This document shows positions 18,735 through 29,021 of a DNA stretch of 64,000 nt, piece by piece. Source of the stretch: Blautia faecis (lineage in GTDB: Bacteria; Bacillota; Clostridia; Lachnospirales; Lachnospiraceae). The notes under the pieces are model-generated. The model ran no database searches. It worked only from the letters and a program-made list of their open reading frames with translations, and was not told the DNA's origin. The translations under genes were made by a program, and so were the position numbers. Every line of letters begins with the position of its first letter. The first letter of the stretch is position 1. The stretch spans positions 62,001-126,000 of the forward strand of contig NZ_JAJCIA010000001.1 of NCBI RefSeq assembly GCF_020554845.1, given 5' to 3'.

Positions 18735-18921
18735 GGGATTCACTATTTCCGGCAGGAATACTGATTTATAGTTTCGCTGCGGAGGGCGAACAAGCAGATC
18801 ATTTTGATTGCGGAATGAAATGATCTGTATCTGATAATTTATTTAGCAGCAAACCAATGGATAGAGGCGGAGCCTTACATGGTTTGTGATAGAAGATTAA
18901 CAGAAAAGGAGATGCAGAAAA

Positions 18922-21048
18922 TTGTTAATTAACAGAATTTTCAGCGGTAATGATGCAGTATACGGTCTAACAGAAAAAGCCGTAAACGATGCTGTACAGC
19001 AGCATGGTGCAGATAAGGCAGTGGGATTTCCACACACAGCATATTGTCTTCCATGCTATTATGCAGTAACCGGTGTGAAGATCAAAACACTTGGAGAACT
19101 GCAGGCAGCCCTTGGCGTCGTAAAATCTCTTATGACAAGAGAGCATGCTCTGGATGATGCTCTTATGTCAGGTGTAGCAACAGCCCTCTGTGCGGAATTT
19201 ATTGAAGCACTGAAGTATCTTGATGGGGCAGAACCCTATCAGGAGCCTTGTTATGGCCATCTTGCAGATTCCATTATCCGTGAGCTTGGTGTACCGCTTG
19301 TAACAGGAGATATCCCTGGTGTAGCCGTTATCCTTGGCAGCGCACCGACTGCACAGGAAGGTGTTGACCTGATCAAGAGCTATCAGGCACAGGGTATCCT
19401 GGTAACATTAGTTGGCGGTATCATTGACCAGGCACAGGAGCTTGGTCTTAAGATGGGCTATAATTTACGAATTGTTCCTTTGGGAAAAGACGTAACATCT
19501 GTTATCCACGTTGTATCTGTTGCACTTCGTGCAGCACTGATCTTCGGCAATGTAACACCTGGCGATGCAGCAAGCCTTCTTACATACACCAAAGACAGGG
19601 TTCCGGCATTTGTAAATGCTTTCAAACCTGTTGATGATGTAGTTCTTGCAGCCGGTGCTGGTGCGATCAAGCTTGGTTTCCCGGTAATCTCCAATGAGGA
19701 TGAGAACATTGTGGAAGTACCAGGAGCCCTGATCGCGTGTCCGAACGTTGCTGACTTTAATAAGGTTTCCCTTGAAGCAAGAGGAATCAAGATCAAGATC
19801 ACAAAGGTGGATATTCCGGTAGCATTTGCGTCTGCCTTTGAAGGTGAGATCATTCGTCGTAAAGATATGCGTGTGGAATTTGACGGTTCCCGTGTGGACT
19901 GCGTAGAGCTTGTGCAGACTAAGGAAATGAACGAGGTCGAGGATCACAAGATTACTGTCGTAGGTCCGGAAGTCGATAGCTTCGAACCTGGAAGCAAGCA
20001 CAGCCTTGCCTACGTGGTAGAAGTAGCTGGTAAGAAGATGCAGCCGGATTTTGAACCGGTTATCGAGCGTAAATTCCACAATTATATAAACTGCATTGAA
20101 GGTGTATATCACACAGGACAGAGGGATATGTTCCGTATCCGTATCAGCAATGATGCTTTTGCAGCAGGTTTCAGAGCAAAACACTTTGGTGAAGTTCTTT
20201 ACACTCAGGTAAAGAATGAGTTCGAGGCTGTTGTAGATAAGTGTCAGGTAACTGTCTATACAGATCCGGATGAGTGTACCAGAATGCGTCATGAAGTAGC
20301 AATCCCTACTTTTGACAAACGTGATGCACGTCTGGAGACATTGACTGATGAATCTGTAGATGTTTATTACAGCTGTATCCTGTGTCAGGCATTTTCTCCG
20401 TCACATGTCTGCGTAGTAACACCGGAGAGACTTGGACTTTGTGGAGCCGTTTCATGGCTGGATGCAAAAGCAACCAATGAACTGGATCCAAACGGCCCAT
20501 GTCAGATCATCACCAAGGAGCGCCCGATCGATGTAAATCTGGGCTCTTACGAGGATGTTGATGAAGCAGTAAAGAAATATTCCCAGGGTGCTCTGGAGCA
20601 TGTTACTCTGTACTCCATCATGCAGGATCCTATGACCTCCTGCGGATGCTTCGAGTGTATTTGCGGTATTGAGCCATTTTCTAATGGTGTGGTTATCGCA
20701 AACCGTGAGTATGCAGGCATGACACCTCTTGGAATGACGTTCTCCGAGATGGCTTCCATGACCGGCGGCGGTGTTCAGACACCAGGCTTTATGGGACATG
20801 GAAAACACTTTATTTCATCCAAGAAATTCATGAAGGCAGAGGGCGGAATTGAGCGTATCGTATGGATGCCAAAGGAATTAAAAGAGACCGTGGCGGAGCG
20901 ACTCAATAAGACTGCAAAAGAACTCTATGGCATTGACAACTTCACTGATATGATCGGTGATGAGACCGTTGCCACAGATCCGGAAGTTCTTGTTGCATTT
21001 TTAACAGAACATAACCATCCTGCATTGTCAATGGATCCGATGATGTAG
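18922..21048 (+). CDS. acsB: Acetyl-CoA synthase, copy 2 (tandem paralogue)
   Basis: 708 residues, collinear with copy 1 and with all A-cluster residues kept (CILCQAF, SCGCFECICG). The C-terminal third is nearly identical to copy 1, while the first 300 residues differ at many places, for example EKAVNDAVQQHGADKAVGFP against EGAIDAAIAQHGEDKAVSFP. The start is TTG at 18922 behind AAGGAGAT, a weaker start than the GTG of copy 1. Codon use is also less biased. It probably encodes an active alternative ACS. acsD follows after 49 bases. Confidence 0.93.
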   Translation: MLINRIFSGNDAVYGLTEKAVNDAVQQHGADKAVGFPHTAYCLPCYYAVTGVKIKTLGELQAALGVVKSLMTREHALDDALMSGVATALCAEFIEALKYLDGAEPYQEPCYGHLADSIIRELGVPLVTGDIPGVAVILGSAPTAQEGVDLIKSYQAQGILVTLVGGIIDQAQELGLKMGYNLRIVPLGKDVTSVIHVVSVALRAALIFGNVTPGDAASLLTYTKDRVPAFVNAFKPVDDVVLAAGAGAIKLGFPVISNEDENIVEVPGALIACPNVADFNKVSLEARGIKIKITKVDIPVAFASAFEGEIIRRKDMRVEFDGSRVDCVELVQTKEMNEVEDHKITVVGPEVDSFEPGSKHSLAYVVEVAGKKMQPDFEPVIERKFHNYINCIEGVYHTGQRDMFRIRISNDAFAAGFRAKHFGEVLYTQVKNEFEAVVDKCQVTVYTDPDECTRMRHEVAIPTFDKRDARLETLTDESVDVYYSCILCQAFSPSHVCVVTPERLGLCGAVSWLDAKATNELDPNGPCQIITKERPIDVNLGSYEDVDEAVKKYSQGALEHVTLYSIMQDPMTSCGCFECICGIEPFSNGVVIANREYAGMTPLGMTFSEMASMTGGGVQTPGFMGHGKHFISSKKFMKAEGGIERIVWMPKELKETVAERLNKTAKELYGIDNFTDMIGDETVATDPEVLVAFLTEHNHPALSMDPMM

Positions 21049-21097
21049 TATAATGGTTCTGTATAATTTTTACAAATTTTTAAGGAGGCTTTAAGAA

Positions 21098-22039
21098 ATG
21101 CCATTTAATCAGAAACCACAGAAGTTCAACGCAAAGATCAACACTGTTACGGTTGGAACTGGCGATAAAGCGGTTACTATTGGAGGAAATTCTACATTTC
21201 CTTTCTATACATTTGACGCACCAACCGAGAACAGCCCGAAAATCGGTGTAGAGATCACGGATATGGGACTTGATGACTTTGCACCTGGAATCAAAGCATA
21301 TTATGAAGGATGCACCACCATGGCTGAGATCGCTCAGAAAGCAGCAGCTATGGAAGGTGGAGATTTCGTTGTACTCAACCTGGAAGGCGGAGATCCAAAC
21401 GGAGTAAACAAATCTACAGAAGAACTTATTGCAATCGTAAAAGAGGTTGCAGATGCAATCGACTGTCCATTAGTAGTTGAAGGCTGCAAAAATGTGGAGA
21501 AGGATGCGGAACTTCTTCCGAAGGTTGCAGAGGCACTTCAGGGCAGAAACGTGATCGTGATGTCTGAGAAGGAAGAAAACTACAAGGCAATCGGTGCTGC
21601 AGCAGGACTTGCTTACAACCAGATCGTAGGCGCTGAGTCCGCTGATGATATCAACCTTGCAAAACAGTTGAACGTAGTAACAACACAGTTAGGTGTTGAT
21701 GCGAAGAAGATCGTTATGAACGTAGGAACAGCTACCGTTGGTTATGGTTACGAGTATGTTGTTTCCACTATGGACCGTATCAAAGGTGCAGCATTATCCC
21801 AGAATGATAACATGCTGCAGATGCCTATTATTACACCAGTTTCTTCTGAGACATGGGGCGTAAAGGAATCAGTTGCAACTGAGGAAGATATGCCAGAATG
21901 GGGCTCAGAGGATGAGCGTGGTATCGACATGGAAGTTATGACAGCAGCAGCAGACCTGGCAGCAGGATCTGACGCAGTTATCTTAAGACATCCAGAGTCT
22001 GTAAAGACCATCGCTAAGATGATCAAAGCACTTGTGTAA
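21098..22039 (+). CDS. acsD: Corrinoid iron-sulfur protein small subunit
   Basis: 313 residues, TIM-barrel small subunit of CoFeSP. Recognisable segments are VTVGTGDKAVTIGGNSTFPFY near the start, VLNLEGGDPNG, LVVEGCKNVEKD, and ITPVSSETWGVKE near the end. It pairs with AcsC to carry the methyl-cobamide from AcsE to ACS. TAAGGAGG lies 9 bases upstream. It is in one unit with acsC (24-base gap). Confidence 0.95.
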   Translation: MPFNQKPQKFNAKINTVTVGTGDKAVTIGGNSTFPFYTFDAPTENSPKIGVEITDMGLDDFAPGIKAYYEGCTTMAEIAQKAAAMEGGDFVVLNLEGGDPNGVNKSTEELIAIVKEVADAIDCPLVVEGCKNVEKDAELLPKVAEALQGRNVIVMSEKEENYKAIGAAAGLAYNQIVGAESADDINLAKQLNVVTTQLGVDAKKIVMNVGTATVGYGYEYVVSTMDRIKGAALSQNDNMLQMPIITPVSSETWGVKESVATEEDMPEWGSEDERGIDMEVMTAAADLAAGSDAVILRHPESVKTIAKMIKALV

Positions 22040-22063
22040 TATTTTTAGGAGGGAAAAATTGAT

Positions 22064-23410
22064 ATGGCACTGAATGGTATTCAGATTTTTAAATTAACAC
22101 CAAAGAAAAACTGTAAGGAATGTGGATGCCCGACATGTATGGCTTTCTCCATGAAAGTTGCACAGGGCGCTTTAAAGATTGAGCAGTGTCCACATATGTC
22201 TGAGGAAGCATTAGCATCTCTTTCCGAGGCAACTGCTCCGCCAATGAAGACGATCAAGATTGGTACTGGCGATGAGGAGCTTACCCTTGGTGGTGAGACC
22301 GTTCTTTTCAGACATGAGAAGACCTTTGTAAACAAGACAAGATATGCAGTAGAGCTTTGCACATGCATGGATGACGCTACTGTAGATGCAAAACTGGCTG
22401 AGATCCCGAAGGTTGATTATGACCGTATCGGTGAGAGAATGTACGCAGAGATCGTTTACGTAAACTGCGATGCAGAAGCAACAGCTGACAAATATGTAGC
22501 ACTTGTACAGAAAGCAGCAGCTCTTGGACGTACCCTGATCCTTGGATGTTCTGATCCGGAGATCGCAAAAGCAGCCCTTGAGGTTTGCAAAGACAGCAAG
22601 CCGGTATTAAACGGAGCAAATGCTTCTAACTATGAGGCTATGAACGCAGTTGCAACAGCAGCTGGTGTTGTTCTTGGTGTATCTGGCAAAGATCTTAACG
22701 AGTTATATGATACTACAGCAGCAATCGAGAAACTTGGAAACAAGAATCTGGTACTTGATGTAACAGGCGCTGACATCAAAGAGACCTTCGGCAATGCCGT
22801 ACAGGTACGTCGTGCAGCTCTGAAGGATCAGGACAGAACATTCGGTTATCCATCCATCGTAAACCTTGCAAAGATCGCTGGTGGTGACTATCACCTTCAG
22901 GCAGGTCTGGCAGCTATGTTTACAATGAAATACGGTTCCATCGTTGTTATGGAGCGTATGACATATGCAGAGGCACTTCCGTTATATGGTCTGCGTCAGA
23001 ACGTATTTACTGACCCGCAGAAGCCAATGCGTGTAGAGCCAGGTATCTACCCGATGAACGGTGGAGATGAGAATTCTCTTGTTGTTACAACTGTTGACTT
23101 CGCTCTTACATATTTCCTTGTATCTGGAGAGCTGGAGCGTTCCGGTGTTCCGCTTAATCTTGTTATCAACGATGCCGGCGGTTTATCCGTACTGACATCC
23201 TGGGCAGCAGGAAAATTCTCCGGAAACAGTATTTCTACATTCTTCAAAGAGAAAGTAGAGCCAAATGTTAAGAGCAGACGTCTGGTAATCCCAGGTAAGG
23301 TTGCAGTCCTGAAGGGTGATCTGGAAGCAAAACTTCCAGGATGGGAAATCATCGTTGGACCAAGAGAAGCTGTACAGCTTGTGAAGTTCTTAAAGGATCT
23401 TGAAGGCTGA
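22064..23410 (+). CDS. acsC: Corrinoid iron-sulfur protein large subunit
   Basis: 448 residues. The N-terminal [4Fe-4S] domain shows KKNCKECGCPTCMAF (residues 16-30) and a fourth Cys in IEQCPHM. A TIM barrel follows and then a B12-binding Rossmann-like domain that holds the base-off cobamide. The order acsD-acsC-acsE is the usual acetogen core. A small hairpin (GCCGC/GCGGC, 23440-23455) lies in the 76-base gap before acsE. Confidence 0.95.
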   Translation: MALNGIQIFKLTPKKNCKECGCPTCMAFSMKVAQGALKIEQCPHMSEEALASLSEATAPPMKTIKIGTGDEELTLGGETVLFRHEKTFVNKTRYAVELCTCMDDATVDAKLAEIPKVDYDRIGERMYAEIVYVNCDAEATADKYVALVQKAAALGRTLILGCSDPEIAKAALEVCKDSKPVLNGANASNYEAMNAVATAAGVVLGVSGKDLNELYDTTAAIEKLGNKNLVLDVTGADIKETFGNAVQVRRAALKDQDRTFGYPSIVNLAKIAGGDYHLQAGLAAMFTMKYGSIVVMERMTYAEALPLYGLRQNVFTDPQKPMRVEPGIYPMNGGDENSLVVTTVDFALTYFLVSGELERSGVPLNLVINDAGGLSVLTSWAAGKFSGNSISTFFKEKVEPNVKSRRLVIPGKVAVLKGDLEAKLPGWEIIVGPREAVQLVKFLKDLEG

Positions 23411-23486
23411 TTTAAGCCTTTAAGACCCTAAAAGGGTATGCCGCTTATGGGCGGCACCACTATAAATGTAAAGGAGAACATTTGAC

Positions 23487-24272
23487 ATGGCAAAATTTGT
23501 TACAATTGGAGAGAGACTTTCAACAACAGCACCTTCTGTAAACAAAGCATTTACAGAGAGAGATCCTGAGCCGATCTTAAAGAGAGCAAAACAGCAGCTT
23601 GATGCTGGTGCTGTTTATCTTGATGTAAACATCGGACCAGCTGAGAACGATGGAGAAGACCTGATGAAATGGGCTGTTAAGCTTCTTCAGGAGAACTTCG
23701 ACAACGTTCCGCTGTCTCTGGATACATCCAACAAAAAAGCAATTGAGGCTGGTATTTCCGTATACAACCGTTCCAAAGGAAAACCAATCGTAAACTCTGC
23801 TGATGCAGCTGGAAGAATTGAGAACATCGACCTTGCAGCAGCTAACGATGCAATCGTTATCGCTCTTTGCAACGGTGAAGGTATTGCAAAAGACAACGAC
23901 GAGCGTATGATGTACTGCCAGATGCTTCTTGAAAGAGGTATGGAGCATGGTATGGACGCAAGTGATCTGTGGTTTGACCCGCTGTTCCTGGTTGTTAAAG
24001 GAATGCAGGACAAACAGATGGAAGTACTTGAGGCTATTAAAATGTTCTCCGATATGGGACTGAACTCTACAGGTGGTCTGTCCAACAACAGTAACGGTAT
24101 GCCGAAGAACATCCGTCCAATCATGGATTCCGCATTAGTTGCTATGGCTATGATGCAGGGCCTTACATCCGCAATTGTTAACCCTAACGACCTTCGTCTT
24201 ATGGAAACAATCAAATCCTGCGATGTATTCAAGGGCAACACCCTGTATGCTGATTCCTATCTTGAACTGTAA
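23487..24272 (+). CDS. acsE: Methyl-THF:corrinoid iron-sulfur protein methyltransferase
   Basis: 261 residues. The pterin-binding barrel is visible as DAGAVYLDVNIGPAENDGEDLMKWAV, SLDTSNKKAIEAGI, NSADAAGRIENIDLA and GGLSNNSNGMP. AcsE moves the methyl group of methyl-THF to Co(I) of CoFeSP. AAAGGAG precedes the ATG by 8 bases. A clear terminator 40 bases downstream closes the acsA-acsE unit. Confidence 0.95.
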   Translation: MAKFVTIGERLSTTAPSVNKAFTERDPEPILKRAKQQLDAGAVYLDVNIGPAENDGEDLMKWAVKLLQENFDNVPLSLDTSNKKAIEAGISVYNRSKGKPIVNSADAAGRIENIDLAAANDAIVIALCNGEGIAKDNDERMMYCQMLLERGMEHGMDASDLWFDPLFLVVKGMQDKQMEVLEAIKMFSDMGLNSTGGLSNNSNGMPKNIRPIMDSALVAMAMMQGLTSAIVNPNDLRLMETIKSCDVFKGNTLYADSYLEL

Positions 24273-24314
24273 TTATTTGTAATTCGTTTCTAAATAGGGA
24301 CGTAAGATACAAAA

Positions 24315-24345
24315 GGGGCTGGGGCTTTGGCCTCAGTCCCTTTTT
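24315..24345 (+). terminator. Intrinsic terminator after acsE
   Basis: GGGGCTGGGGC / TTT / GGCCTCAGTCCC, with G-U pairs, followed by TTTTTCT. Confidence 0.85.
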
Positions 24346-24415
24346 CTAACGGATAAGAATAATAATGATGTCTGTTTTGGCAGATATATGACCATATGAG
24401 AAAGGTGAGTGCCGG

Positions 24416-26359
24416 ATGTTTAAGGTTACATTTTCTTTTGAAGATGGCAGTGTGGTAGAACATTTTGCCAATGCGGGGGACAATTTACTTGAATTAGCCA
24501 GAGAGGCCAATGTGGCCATCGACGCGCCGTGCTCCGGAAATGCTTCCTGCGGAAAGTGCCGGGTACAGTTAAAAAAAGGAGAACTGGACAGCAAGAAAAC
24601 CTTACATATCAGTGAGGAAGAATATCAGGAGGGATGGCGTCTTGCCTGCACCAGCAAGATCTGTGCAGATGTGACCGTACTGGTACCTGATATTGCGTCT
24701 GCTTACAAGAGCAGAATGAAGGTTGCAGATCTCAGCTCCAAAGAGGAAATTGCCATTTTCGAGAATTCCAAAAGAGACGTAGAAATGACCGGTATTGAGC
24801 TCAGAAACAGTCTGGATGTAATTGAACTTGATATGAATGAGCCAAGTCTTGATGACACCATGCCGGATAATGAGCGCCTTACAAGAGCTTTAAAGAAATA
24901 CATGAATCTGAAACAGGTAAGGATCCCTTACGCTGTATTAAGAAAATTGCCGGATGTCCTCCGGGAAAATCATTTCAAAGTAAAATGTGTAGTTCGTACT
25001 GCTCCTAATGATCTTTTTGTATACGATATTTTCGGAAAAGATGAAGAAGTGGTAGTGGGCGGACTTGCAGTGGATATTGGTACCACAACTGTTTCTGCAG
25101 TCCTGATCAACATGGAGACCGGAGAGATTCTTGCCAAGGCTTCCTCTGGAAACGGACAGATCCGTTTCGGAGCAGATGTTATCAACCGTATCATCGAACA
25201 GCAGAAGCCAGGCGGTAAGAAGAAACTGCAGGATGCAGTCATTAAAGAGACAATCAATCCAATGATCGCACAGATGTGTAAAAGTGCAGGCATTCCAGCC
25301 AGCCATATTTACAGAATGTCTGTGGGAGCAAATACAACGATGAATCATCTGTTTGCCGGGATCAACGCGGATCCGGTCCGTATGGAGCCGTATATTCCAG
25401 CATTCTTCAAAACCAATTCCCTTTTTGCTTCTGATGTGGGAATTGCTATCAATAAAGATGCGCATATTATCATTGCGCCAAATATCGGAAGCTATGTAGG
25501 CGGTGATATCACTGCCGGAACTTTAGTAAGCATGATCTGGAACAGACCAGAGTTTTCTTTATTTATCGATCTTGGAACTAACGGTGAGCTGGTATTTGGC
25601 AACTCTGATTTTATGATGAGCTGTGCATGTTCCGCTGGTCCGGCTTTTGAGGGTGGTGATATCAGCTGTGGTATGCGTGCAACTGATGGAGCTATTGAAG
25701 CTTGTACCATTGATAAGGAGACTATGGAACCAACTTATAAAGTAGTTGGAGAACCGGGAACCAAGCCGGTTGGACTTTGTGGTTCCGGAATCATTGATGT
25801 GATCAGCGAGCTTTTTATGTGCGGAATCATCAACCCTAAGGGTAAATTTGTCCGTGAGGGGGAGAGAATCCGTCACGATAAATACGGAATGGGAAGCTAT
25901 GTGATCGCATTTGAAAAGGATGCAGGCTCTGTGAAGGATATTGAGATCACAGAGGTTGATATTGACAACTTTATCCGTGCCAAAGGTGCTATTTTCTCAG
26001 CTATCAGAACTATGATAAATAGTCTTGATTTTGACGTGAGCATGATCGATGATGTATACGTTGCCGGTGGTATTGGAAGCGGAATCAATATGAGAAATGC
26101 TGTAAACATCGGAATGTTCCCGGATATCCCTCTGGAGAAATTCCATTATATCGGCAACTCTTCCCTGACGGGTTCCTATCTGATGCTTCTTTCTACAGAG
26201 GCCGAGAAGAAGACCTATGAGCTTGCTGCAAACATGACATATATGGAGCTTTCTACAGTGCCAACTTATATGGACGAATTTGTAGGAGCGTGCTTTATTC
26301 CTCATACAGATACGGGAATGTTCCCTGATGTAATGAATGATTTACAGAACAGGAAGTAA
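24416..26359 (+). CDS. acsV: Reductive activator of the corrinoid protein (RACo), AcsV type
   Basis: 647 residues. The first 90 form a [2Fe-2S] ferredoxin domain with CSGNASCGKC and a fourth Cys in RLACTSKI; the C-terminal half is an ASKHA-type ATPase with DIGTTTVSAVLINMETGE and DLGTNGELVFGN. RACo reduces inactive Co(II) of CoFeSP back to Co(I) at the expense of ATP. It starts 71 bases after the acsE terminator; a DUF3786 gene follows after 8 bases and is probably in the same transcript. Confidence 0.93.
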   Translation: MFKVTFSFEDGSVVEHFANAGDNLLELAREANVAIDAPCSGNASCGKCRVQLKKGELDSKKTLHISEEEYQEGWRLACTSKICADVTVLVPDIASAYKSRMKVADLSSKEEIAIFENSKRDVEMTGIELRNSLDVIELDMNEPSLDDTMPDNERLTRALKKYMNLKQVRIPYAVLRKLPDVLRENHFKVKCVVRTAPNDLFVYDIFGKDEEVVVGGLAVDIGTTTVSAVLINMETGEILAKASSGNGQIRFGADVINRIIEQQKPGGKKKLQDAVIKETINPMIAQMCKSAGIPASHIYRMSVGANTTMNHLFAGINADPVRMEPYIPAFFKTNSLFASDVGIAINKDAHIIIAPNIGSYVGGDITAGTLVSMIWNRPEFSLFIDLGTNGELVFGNSDFMMSCACSAGPAFEGGDISCGMRATDGAIEACTIDKETMEPTYKVVGEPGTKPVGLCGSGIIDVISELFMCGIINPKGKFVREGERIRHDKYGMGSYVIAFEKDAGSVKDIEITEVDIDNFIRAKGAIFSAIRTMINSLDFDVSMIDDVYVAGGIGSGINMRNAVNIGMFPDIPLEKFHYIGNSSLTGSYLMLLSTEAEKKTYELAANMTYMELSTVPTYMDEFVGACFIPHTDTGMFPDVMNDLQNRK

Positions 26360-26367
26360 TTAATAAA

Positions 26368-27039
26368 ATGCCATTTACAATTGATGACTTAAATTATGAT
26401 AAAGACAGCAAGGAGAGAATGCCATGGGAGCATTATCTTGAGCTGTATGCAAAAGCTGACCCGAAGGAGATCGCATCCAGACTTTCCATTCCATATGATG
26501 AAGAGGCTAAGGAATTTACTCTGACTTTCCTGGGCTCTGAATATAAGATCACATATCCGGATTTCCAGGTAAAACATGTGGCAGATGAGAAGAAATGTTA
26601 TCCTCTGGAGGATATGATCTACGCAAAGATTCTTACCATTCGTTTTCTGTTAAATGGTTCCGCCTCTGTGGGGACTGGCAGGTTTAAAACTTACCGGGAA
26701 ATGCCATGGGGAGAAGTGTACCTGAGACAGTTTGACGGACGTTGTATCAAAAGGCTTGCATTTACCTATGGAAACAGACTGGATGATTTCCGGCTTGTAA
26801 TGGATCATATGAAATGCACTCCGGTGAAATTCGGAGATGTGGCTTATGAGCTTTCCATTTATCCGGGATATCAGATCCAGATGATCCTGTGGGAGGGGGA
26901 CGATGAGTTCCCGCCGTCTTCCCAGATCCTGTTTTCCGACAATTTCCCGGTATCCTTTGCTGCGGAAGATATGGCGGTTATGGGAGATGTGATCATTGGC
27001 TCTTTGAAGGCTTTTCTGAAAGCAGCGAAAGAGCAGTAA
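26368..27039 (+). CDS. DUF3786 protein, accessory to the corrinoid system
   Basis: 223 residues, soluble, no membrane segment. It contains WEHYLELYAKADPKEIASRL near residue 20, the repeated LYFL-like core region FLLNGSASVGTGRFKTYREMPWGEVYLRQFDGRCI, and EGDDEFPPSSQILFSD. I recognise it as the DUF3786 family, which is regularly found beside acsV or corrinoid methyltransferases in anaerobes. The molecular function is unknown; help in corrinoid-protein activation is inferred from its neighbourhood, 8 bases behind acsV. Confidence 0.8.
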   Translation: MPFTIDDLNYDKDSKERMPWEHYLELYAKADPKEIASRLSIPYDEEAKEFTLTFLGSEYKITYPDFQVKHVADEKKCYPLEDMIYAKILTIRFLLNGSASVGTGRFKTYREMPWGEVYLRQFDGRCIKRLAFTYGNRLDDFRLVMDHMKCTPVKFGDVAYELSIYPGYQIQMILWEGDDEFPPSSQILFSDNFPVSFAAEDMAVMGDVIIGSLKAFLKAAKEQ

Positions 27040-27120
27040 AGTTATTGTAAAACAGATTCTGCGTGAAAGTTAACCGAGATTTAAAGTTTTCTAAATGCAT
27101 GAGCTGTATATTTTTTGATT

Positions 27121-27168
27121 AAAGCGGACTGGAGTGCGGGTGTTTGAGCCTGCACCAGGATCCGTTTT
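27121..27168 (+). terminator. Hairpin terminator or attenuator ahead of fhs
   Basis: AAAGCGGACTGG...GCGGG pairs with CCTGC...CCAGGATCCGTTTT, a long two-part stem with a short T run. A second hairpin (CGTCA-GCTG / CAGC-TGACG, 27192-27215) lies directly before the fhs ribosome site. Together they fill the 196-base gap. Confidence 0.6.
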
Positions 27169-27235
27169 GATAAATCCAAATTAAGCGGAGGCGTCATGCT
27201 GTAACAGCGGTGACGTAAAAAGGAGGTAAGTTACA

Positions 27236-28921
27236 ATGGGATACAAGAGTGACATTGAAATCGCACAGGAATGCGAAATGCTGCCGATTACCCAGATTGC
27301 AGAGAAAGCTGGTATTGATGACAAATACCTGGAGCAGTATGGAAAGTATAAGGCAAAAATCGACTACAATCTCTTAAAAGAGAGCGACAAGAAAGACGGA
27401 AAACTGATCCTTGTAACAGCAATCAACCCGACCCCGGCTGGTGAGGGAAAAACAACTACAACTGTAGGACTTGCTGATGGAATGCAGAGACTTGGAAAGA
27501 GCGCAATGGTTGCACTTCGTGAGCCATCTCTTGGACCGGTATTCGGTGTTAAGGGCGGCGCTGCAGGCGGCGGATACGCACAGGTTGTTCCAATGGAGGA
27601 TATCAACCTTCATTTCACAGGTGACTTCCATGCAATCGGAGCTGCAAACAACCTTCTTGCAGCAATGATCGACAACCACATTTTCCAGGGCAATGCACTG
27701 AACATTGACCCACGTAAGATCACATGGAAGAGATGCGTGGACATGAACGACCGTCAGCTTCGTAACGTGATCGATGGTCTTGGAGGAAGAACAAACGGTA
27801 TGCCTCGTGAAGACGGTTATGACATCACAGTTGCTTCCGAGATCATGGCAGTTCTCTGTCTTGCAAGCGACATCACAGACCTGAAGAATAGACTTTCCAA
27901 GATGATCATTGGTTATACATATGGCAAAGTATCTGAGCAGAAACCGGTAACAGCTGGTGATCTTCACGCAGAAGGTGCTATGACAGCTCTTCTGAAAGAC
28001 GCTCTGAAACCAAACCTGGTTCAGACTCTGGAGCATGTACCTGCAATCGTTCACGGTGGACCATTTGCAAACATCGCTCATGGATGTAACTCTGTAACAG
28101 CTACTAAGATGGCTATGAAGCTGGCTGATTATGCCATCACAGAGGCTGGATTCGGTGCTGACCTTGGTGCAGAGAAATTCCTTGACATCAAATGCCGTAT
28201 GGCAGGTCTTCATCCAAATGCAGTTGTGATCGTTGCTACTGTACGTGCCCTTAAATACAACGGCGGTGTTGCAAAAGCAGACCTTAACAATGAGAACCTT
28301 GAGGCTCTTGAGAAAGGTATCCCGAACCTTTTAAGACATGTAAACACGATCAAAAATGTTTACAAACTTCCATGTGTTGTTGCAATCAACGCATTCCCGA
28401 CCGATACCAAGGCAGAGCTTGACCTTGTTGAAGCAAAATGTAAAGAGCTTGGTGTTAACGTTGCACTTTCCGAAGTATGGGCAAAAGGCGGTGAAGGCGG
28501 CCTGAAGCTTGCTGAGGAAGTAATCCGTCTCTGCGAAGAGCCAAATGACTTCTCTTATTCCTATGAGCTTGACGGTTCTATAGAGGATAAGCTGAACCAG
28601 ATCGTTCAGAAAGTATACGGCGGAAAGAAAGTTGTTCTCACAGCAAACGCTCAGAAACAGGCAAAACAGTTAGAAGCTCTTGGCTTTGGCAACTGCCCGA
28701 TCTGTGTTGCAAAGACTCAGTACAGCTTAACAGATGACCAGACAAAACTCGGTGCACCGACAGATTTCGAGATCACAGTTCGTAACCTGAAGGTTTCCGC
28801 AGGTGCTGGATTTGTTGTTGCACTGACTGGTGAGATCATGACCATGCCAGGTCTTCCGAAAGTTCCGGCAGCTGAGAGAATCGACGTTGACGAGACTGGT
28901 AAGATCACAGGTCTGTTCTAA
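27236..28921 (+). CDS. fhs: Formate-tetrahydrofolate ligase
   Basis: 561 residues, normal size. The ATP-binding loop [17 protein letters not shown] starts near residue 63; [22 protein letters not shown] and [18 protein letters not shown] follow. It activates formate with ATP to 10-formyl-THF, the energy-consuming step of the methyl branch. AAGGAGG is 7 bases upstream. Strong codon bias. fchA and folD follow in pathway order. Confidence 0.97.
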   Translation: MGYKSDIEIAQECEMLPITQIAEKAGIDDKYLEQYGKYKAKIDYNLLKESDKKDGKLILVTAINPTPAGEGKTTTTVGLADGMQRLGKSAMVALREPSLGPVFGVKGGAAGGGYAQVVPMEDINLHFTGDFHAIGAANNLLAAMIDNHIFQGNALNIDPRKITWKRCVDMNDRQLRNVIDGLGGRTNGMPREDGYDITVASEIMAVLCLASDITDLKNRLSKMIIGYTYGKVSEQKPVTAGDLHAEGAMTALLKDALKPNLVQTLEHVPAIVHGGPFANIAHGCNSVTATKMAMKLADYAITEAGFGADLGAEKFLDIKCRMAGLHPNAVVIVATVRALKYNGGVAKADLNNENLEALEKGIPNLLRHVNTIKNVYKLPCVVAINAFPTDTKAELDLVEAKCKELGVNVALSEVWAKGGEGGLKLAEEVIRLCEEPNDFSYSYELDGSIEDKLNQIVQKVYGGKKVVLTANAQKQAKQLEALGFGNCPICVAKTQYSLTDDQTKLGAPTDFEITVRNLKVSAGAGFVVALTGEIMTMPGLPKVPAAERIDVDETGKITGLF

Positions 28922-28940
28922 TCAAAGAAAAAAGAAACAT

Positions 28941-28964
28941 CAGGCGGATATACCTGTCCGCCTG
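28941..28964 (+). promoter_or_regulatory. Intergenic hairpin between fhs and fchA
   Basis: CAGGCGGA pairs perfectly with TCCGCCTG around ATATACCTG-type loop sequence; no T run follows, so it more likely protects or processes the mRNA than ends it. Confidence 0.5.
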
Positions 28965-29021
28965 GCGTTATAAAAAGGTCATGGCTTACATGATGACTAA
29001 GAACAATAAGGAGACAACGAA

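Noticed and set aside
23440..23455. Hairpin GCCGC/GCGGC between acsC and acsE as a terminator
   Set aside because: The stem is only 5 bp and no T run follows; acsE is very likely in the same transcript.
27374..28213. Minus-strand open frame of 279 codons opposite fhs
   Set aside because: Codon-bias shadow of fhs; Cys/Ser-rich product without a recognisable family.
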